DNA from: Acanthosoma haemorrhoidale
Lineage: Eukaryota > Arthropoda > Insecta > Hemiptera > Acanthosomatidae
Assembly (NCBI GenBank): GCA_930367205.1
Contig: OV884012.1
Location: forward strand, 153,341,405-153,405,404
Direction: 5' to 3'
DNA length: 64,000 bases
The notes beneath the pieces were generated by a model, which did not search any database, had not been told where the DNA came from, and was given only the letters and a program-made list of their open reading frames with translations. Positions 57,778 to 64,000 of this stretch are shown piece after piece. How positions within the stretch are numbered: the stretch's first letter is position 1; the number at the start of each line of letters is the position of its first letter. The position numbers and the translations under genes are program-made.

Positions 57778-58517
57778 GTGAGAGGGAGGGGATGAGAAGT
57801 TGCTGTTATTGGTTGGGTATTTTATTAGGGTGGGGATGGAGGCGTGGGATGGATGGAGGGTGGGGATGGAAATATATTAATTCAATATATTTATCTTTTA
57901 CTAATGATTTTTATTTAAAGGAAATTGGTGCTATGTCACCGACCAATAGTTTGTCTTCGTCAAGGCATTAAATTACCATATTGGGTATTTAACTTGTATC
58001 CTTTTATTATTCCTTCCTTTCACATTGATCTCGACTTCAAACAATTATTGTCCTATTATTGGAGAGTGCATTTTTCTTTTTAAGGATTTTTCAAATGTTT
58101 TTATTTAAAATACCTTTTTCACTCATAGAAAATGTTGGTGTTTGTTGACACACACATGCCTATATGTTTTATATAATTTTAATGCAATAAACCCGCTCGT
58201 TTGTAATTAACTTTGTCCACAGTAGTCCACAATAAATAGGTGATTACTAAAAAATCTTGCTACGAATATTAATAATATTTATACAAATTGACGAATGAAT
58301 AATTTTACGAATAAATAGTTTGCGCCACATTTATGTTCAAATTAAAAAGGGTCATTGTTGAGAAAAAAAAACTTAACAGTTAGTTGCAAGGGATCTGGAG
58401 TTTTTGTTATTTTAAAGTTAATTATTAACATAAGTTCCTGTAACAAAAGTCCTAAGGCAATATGCTTTCTTTTACCCTCTAAAATTAAACCTGTTTCCCG
58501 AAAATGTGTTAACTAGA
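57778..58517. other. Upstream region of ankyrin C, non-coding
   Basis: Near-identical to 43461-44200. Confidence 0.45.
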
Positions 58518-60687
58518 TGACATACGAATAATTTAAGATGATTTATAGATATTCCTTACTTGGTGGTCAGCATTATCTACATTTTTACTCATCATTCTCG
58601 TCTATTATTATTCGTATTCAAGCGGGTTACGACATGTTCAACATAAACGTTTGAAACCGAAAACGATTTAACTCTAAAAACCATATTCCCGAGTAATTAA
58701 GACATGATACACCACATTCAAGATGATTTATAGATATTCCTTACTTGGTGGTCAGCATTCTGCACATTGTACGAGAGTTTTCATCTATTATTATTGGTAT
58801 GTTATCGAGTTAGCCCATGTTCGGCAAACAGGTTTAATTGTAGAGGGTAAAAGGAAGCATATTGCCTTAGGACTTTTGTAACAGGAACTTAATGTTAGAC
58901 TCTTTCTTGGTTTTACCTTCAGGATTCCTTTGTTTTTGATTTTTAAAATTGGAAACCCTTAGTTTTTACTTTTGTCTGCCTGTATTTTACAAGCCCCTGT
59001 TTGGCCTATAATCATGGAAATTTATTTACAGATTCCATTTTATTACTAGAATTTATGAAAATACTTAACTAAATTCAATTGAAGATATCATATTTTTCAA
59101 ATATTTGTTATCAAATAAACCCGAAAAACATAGGTGGTAACTGGCTTTTAATTAATTGTTTGGTAATAAACAAATATATAATTCGCTATCATATTGACTA
59201 GGTCATCAAATCACTGATCTCTTTGGCCTTATTCATAATATGATAACATTATTGCTAGATCAGGTAACGGATGAGTCACCGATGAGTCAGGGACATGATT
59301 TACAACCTTTTTTGTGTCAATGCAACATACCTGACGTTTCAATCGCCACCAAAAATGCTGAAAGCTAGTTTATTGACAAAATTATTCAGTCAATTTTATA
59401 TTGGCCAACGTATAGTTTTTAATCTCACTGACTTATTCGACAACAAAAAAATATAGGGATACTATCTCCTAATTACTCGGGAAAATGATTTTTGGAAATA
59501 AATCATTTTTAATTTCAAACGTTTTTGTTGAACATGTCGTAACCCGCTAGAATAGGAATAATAATAGATGAGAACGATCGCACAATGTGCAGAATGCTGA
59601 CCACCAAGTGATGAATATCCATAAATCATCTTAAATATGGTGTATCATGTCTTAATTACTCGGGAACATGATTATTAGGGTTAAATCATTTTTGGTGTTA
59701 AATTTTTTTGTTGAACATGTCCTAACCCGCTAGAATACGAATAATAAGAGATGAGAACCATCTCACAATGTGCAGAATGCTGACCACCAAGTGATGAATA
59801 TCCATAAATCATCTTAAATGTGGTGTATGATGTCTTAGTTACTCTTTTCCACTATTGGCCTGTCCCTTACTATTTTATTATTAGCGTTTCCACTTTTTTT
59901 AAAAACGGAGGTTTACATTGACAGTTTAAGATTGGTTTATTTCGTATGGGGCTATTGCTCAAATAAGGGCGGACCAGTACATACCTGGGTTTGGCTGTGG
60001 ACAAATAAGGTTGTAAATCAATGGGTCTGTAGTGACTCACCCGGTATCAGCCTGTTGCTAAAATTGTGCTTATTAACTACTGAACTAAATTTAATGGAAG
60101 ATAACATATTATAACAGAAACTTTTACCACAAAAAATTAATTAATAAATTAACCCCCATTATCATGTGCTTGAGTAATTAAGACATCATACACCACATTT
60201 AACATGATTTATAGATATTCCTTACTTGGTAGTCAGCATTCTGCACATTGTACGATCGTTCTCATCTATTATTATTCGTATTCTAGCGGGTTACGACATG
60301 TTCAACATAAACGTTTGAAACCGAAAATGATTTAACTCCTAAAATCATGTTTTTGAGTAATTAAGACATCATACACCACATTCAAGATAATTTATGGATA
60401 TTCATCACTTGGTGGTCAGCATTCTGCACATTTTGCGATCGTTCTTATCTATTATTATTCGTATTCTAGCGGGTTACGACATGTTCAACAAAAACGTTTG
60501 AAACCGAAAACGATTTAACTCTAAAAACCATATTCCCGAGTAATTAAGACATCATACACCACATTTAAGATGATTTATAGATATTCATTACTTGGAGGTC
60601 AGCATTCTTCACATTGTGCGATCGTTCTCATCTATTATTATTCGTATTCTAGCGGGTTACGACATGTTCAACAAAAAGTATATATAA
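58518..60687. repeat. Repeat module with 183-bp units between cassettes C and D
   Basis: Same order as 44201-46370, shifted by 14317 bp. Forward 183-bp starts are at 58693, 60174, 60357 and 60540. Confidence 0.8.
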
Positions 60688-61488
60688 ATTCATAACAGCT
60701 ACTGTATAAAGTTCATAATGGTTAATATTCAATAGAGAAAAATGGCACGTTTTATTTTTATGATCCTTTCTCAACTTGTTGTTTTTTGTACAACCTTTAA
60801 AAATTATTATTTGCTCAGCTATCGAAAAATAAAACTACCTTATATTATATTGTATAGTAAAGCCATTGTTAACTTAATACTATATCATGGCACCGAGAAT
60901 GAATTACTGTGAAAGGAGTAAAATACTAATACTGTCAACTGTATTTTTACCGAACAAAAGATTATCACATCAAAATATTTCATTACACATGTAAAAAAAC
61001 AATCTCGACTTATGAGGACTGCATTTCCAACAAATTAAAAAAAGATGTTATGTTATAAAGCTATTCCTAGTAAATACATACTTTTTCGTTAGCCCTTTCT
61101 AAAAAAATAGCCGATTCAGAGAAAGAAGTTTGTGATATTCCAATTTATGACGGTAAATCAGGTACCTTCTCCACGGGGGCTTAGGGGCAAGGATTGAAAA
61201 CTACTACTAGGTGAAAATATTTCTTTTCTTCTTACCTTTTTATTGTTATTTTGAGGCCTGGGGAATTTCGGCTAAAAGTGGGTGCTCCATCAGTTTGAAA
61301 CGGTTCTCTGGTGAGTGAGCAGTGTCTTGAAAGTGTGTGTGTGCGAGTCCAAGTGAAAATGAATTGTTTGTTCGTTAAATCTTGTTGAGCGGTTTAGTAA
61401 AGAAATTGTACATTCGTATACATCTATTTTGCAGTGCATAAAAACTATTACACGTGTCTTTCATCTTGAAAACTGCAATGATTCCAAA
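60688..61488 (+). promoter_or_regulatory. SINA-5 upstream region with 5'-UTR intron
   Basis: A fragment of the cassette interior (60676-60773) precedes about 630 bp of SINA promoter DNA (from about 60855). The 5'-UTR intron is 61311-61434. The extra out-of-frame ATG lies at 61478-61480. The TCAGT candidate initiator lies about 20 nt before the donor. Confidence 0.45.
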
Positions 61489-62319
61489 ATGCCTTCTTCA
61501 CATAGGACTAGGCCATTGCGTCCAAGAAGAAGGAGACGTATTTCGAATGCAGTTGTTCCCAGATATGAACACCAAGAATACCTGTTCGAGTGTCCTATTT
61601 GCAAAGAATGTGTCACACCGCCTATTACTCAGTGCTTCTGCGGTCATATCATCTGCAACCAATGCCGGTTTATCTGTACACTTTGTTTAGGGTGCGGTGA
61701 TAAGCTAAGCAGTGCAAGAAATCTGTTCTTGGAAAAACTCGGAAGAACAATGACTTTTCCGTGTTCGTATTCAACCGCTTGCTGCACTAGGAGATATTCG
61801 CTCCAACAAAAATTACTTCACGAAGATATGTGTGGTTTTAAGCAGCACAGTTGCCCAGTGAGACCACTAGCTAACTATCCTTGGTCCGGCCGATCGGAGG
61901 AGATAGAAACTCATATTTTTCTAACACACAAAACAATTCCCAAGCTCCAGGGAAGAGTAACATACTTTCGAACGCTGAACACACCGGGAGCCGACCGTTG
62001 GTTAGCGATACAGTCCTGTTTCGGACATACGTTTTTCCTACTTATGAAAAAAAATGAAGCTTTGGACGGAACTGAACAAGTTGGCTGCAAGGTTCATATT
62101 ATCGGTTCTCGAAACGAAGCAAATCGTTTTCAATATAAGATCACCATCACAAATGGAATTCTCGTAATCTCTTGGAAGGAGAAAATGATGAGTATTCGAG
62201 ATGCGGACGACCTAACTGGTGAAAACTGTTTTCTTATTCATCAGAAGCTCGCTCAAAGACTTCAAGTAAATGGTGAGCTGCTTTTTACCATCGCCATATC
62301 AGAGCGCCTTGCCACCTGA
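61489..62319 (+). CDS. SINA/SIAH-type E3, copy 5 (zinc ligand C130Y)
   Basis: 276 residues, the same as copy 4 except that the normal TGA stop is kept. The basic tract is encoded with a silent change (GAAGAAGGAGACG on DNA). It has an intact RING, C130 replaced by Tyr, and the out-of-frame ATG 11 nt upstream of the start. AATAAA at 62498-62503 may serve as poly(A) signal. Its ankyrin partner would lie to the right of the window. Confidence 0.88.
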   Translation: MPSSHRTRPLRPRRRRRISNAVVPRYEHQEYLFECPICKECVTPPITQCFCGHIICNQCRFICTLCLGCGDKLSSARNLFLEKLGRTMTFPCSYSTACCTRRYSLQQKLLHEDMCGFKQHSCPVRPLANYPWSGRSEEIETHIFLTHKTIPKLQGRVTYFRTLNTPGADRWLAIQSCFGHTFFLLMKKNEALDGTEQVGCKVHIIGSRNEANRFQYKITITNGILVISWKEKMMSIRDADDLTGENCFLIHQKLAQRLQVNGELLFTIAISERLAT

Positions 62320-64000
62320 CTATAGAATAACCACAGGTATTTATTACTCAATGTTATGATGTTTAACTCTATAAACATTTTAAATGTCCAAAAAAAACAG
62401 TAGCAAAGATAATCCAATCAATTATTTTTTGTTACCCAACTCTCAAAATCGCTAGTCTAATACCCCCCCCCCCCCCACAACAAGATTTATTTTTATTAAT
62501 AAAGCTATTATGATTATTTGTCAAAGGGAAAAAATAGTAACATGGCTAAGATTCAAACCTGATGCGTTCTGATTATTGTTCATCGATATTGTCATTAGGA
62601 AGAATTTGGTAAAAGCTTATTAAGTTCAATCTGATACAAGTTAATAATTTTTAAATTAATTTCAACATCAAAATTAACAATTCATCATGTGTAATATGAA
62701 GTATAAACATTTATAAAGTAGAAATTAAAAAAGAATAATTGTATGTTAGTATAGCTCGCTCGCCATGGATTAACTGTCTCTTGAAAAAGAATATTTTTAA
62801 GGTTTCAATAGTTTTGAGTCTTGATTGAAATTATGTAATTTTTGGTTTGTATTTTTTAATTGTAATTACAAAAGTCTCTTTGTAGTCTAGCTGTTAGGAT
62901 GCTGAATTCTAGCTATGGGCACCTGGGTATAATCACTGGCTCACCCTATAGTATTTTCATTAGGGGATCGGTTTGGTTAGGGTAAACTGAGTCTCATGAA
63001 GATAAACAAGTAGCTGCCCAGAATAAAGAAATATTGAATTTGATTAAGAAAGCAAAATGTAATGGTGATTGGTAATGGCTAATGCTAATTTCACTAGCAA
63101 CTCAGTAACAGGGCCCCCTACCATCTACCTTTGGTCCTACCTCTTTATGGGGAGTTAACATCCTGGAAAGAATTTTTTTTTAAATGCATGCATAAACCAA
63201 ACATAAATTTGGATGTCACCCCTAGACAAGTAACTTGCTGGGTCCTATTTTTAATGTCATTGAGATAATTATTTAGCTGTTTGATAATTAAGAGAAATTA
63301 CTGATCTTATTTTGTAGAATGTCATTGCTTGGTTGAATCTGATTTTATGGCTGTGTTCAGACTCCTCTCTTATTATAAGAAAATAAATAAAAAAAGCAAG
63401 CCATAGGAGGAATGGTGGAAATTACCTTAAATCTTTCTGTTGACTTGATTACTTGTAAATTAGCCAAATTTTGACAAAATTTCAATGTTATGCTCTTAAA
63501 GATGAGTAGTGGCTAGTAAGATAGGTCAATAATTACAAGGTGATGTCTTTTTAATGTTGACTATATGCTTTATATATATTTTTTACATTGTACCGTATTT
63601 ATTAGTAGAGTGCAATGATAATATTGGATTTTAACTTAATACAAATCACCTATTTAAACTGTTAGTTATAAGAGTTGTGAATATATTTTTACAAATCCTG
63701 TATTTTACGGTTTATTTTCATAGATTTATTTTAGACCAGGATATTTAGGTTCAATGTTCATTCATACTCCTAGTATATATATGTAATTTTTTCATGTAAG
63801 ATTTGAGAGTATGAATATTTTTATTTATTTCTTGTTGATATAAATATTATCGACTTATCAGCCTAGAAAACGAAAATTAAGGTTCTGATATAATATCCTG
63901 ATAACCAGCTATACTGGCACCATATGATTTAGTTCGTAGTAACTATTCGATTTAAATAAAAATCACTAGTAAAGTATTTCCCAAATTTAAGAGATGTCTA
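62320..64000. other. 3' flank of SINA-5, non-coding to window end
   Basis: Near-identical to 48003-49683. It includes a 14-nt C tract, longer than in copy 4, and the tRNA-like relic at 62882-62950. The window ends inside the cassette. Confidence 0.5.

Larger units (their letters stand above)
46538..60854 (+). repeat. 14317-bp head-to-tail cassette repeat unit (SINA-4 / ankyrin C)
   Basis: Corresponding points one unit apart differ by exactly 14317 bp (SINA ATG 47172 and 61489; ankyrin exon-1 end 43327 and 57644). The stretch 42680-49683 and its partner 56997-64000 are almost identical, with only a handful of substitutions seen by eye. Cassette B to C is less similar and SINA-3 to SINA-4 is 13971 bp apart. 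Confidence 0.85.

Overview
This is eukaryotic, AT-rich, intron-bearing DNA from an arthropod, most likely an insect. Hemiptera is a guess from the mix of mobile elements, not a demonstrated assignment. Supporting signs are GT/AG introns, TATA plus arthropod-type TCAGT initiator signals, and relics of Polinton/Maverick, Jockey-like LINE, Ty3/Gypsy, Ty1/Copia and BEL/Pao elements. Nothing bacterial or CRISPR-like is present.

The core is a repeated two-gene cassette. One gene encodes a SINA/SIAH-type RING E3 ubiquitin ligase of 276 residues. The other encodes an ankyrin-repeat protein of 332 residues. They face each other tail to tail, about 7 kb apart. There are five SINA copies (SINA-1 at 15969-16799 on minus; SINA-2 to SINA-5 at 19857, 33201, 47172 and 61489 on plus) and three ankyrin copies (A at 7830-8825 on plus; B at 40744-43329 and C at 55078-57646 on minus). 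Complete pairs are SINA-1/A, SINA-3/B and SINA-4/C. SINA-2 lost its partner, and the partner of SINA-5 would lie beyond the window. Only ankyrin copy C is intact: A and B share one nonsense codon, and A also lacks promoter and first exon. SINA-4 and SINA-5 have lost a zinc-binding cysteine and gained an out-of-frame upstream ATG.

Layout: 1-3060 a decayed Polinton segment (packaging ATPase, DUF8207-like protein, integrase with chromodomain); 3061-5360 repeat-rich DNA with six copies of a 16-bp palindrome and one small three-exon gene on the minus strand; 5667-6252 a rearranged Ty3/Gypsy fragment; 6253-17703 the inverted cassette A; 17704-18952 a Jockey-like LINE spacer at the centre of a large palindrome; 18953-25649 the right palindrome arm with SINA-2; 25650-28254 a small secreted-type ORF and a BEL/Pao relic; 28255-32772 a module of 183-bp repeats in both orientations; 32773-64000 a head-to-tail array of cassettes (SINA-3/B, SINA-4/C, SINA-5), with a 14317-bp period between the last two units.

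The genes probably act inside the cell: the E3 in ubiquitination and the ankyrin protein in protein binding. A functional link between them is suggested only by their co-amplification. The array, the palindrome and the inversion between internal inverted repeats resemble ampliconic loci of sex chromosomes or fast-evolving gene families. That is inference.
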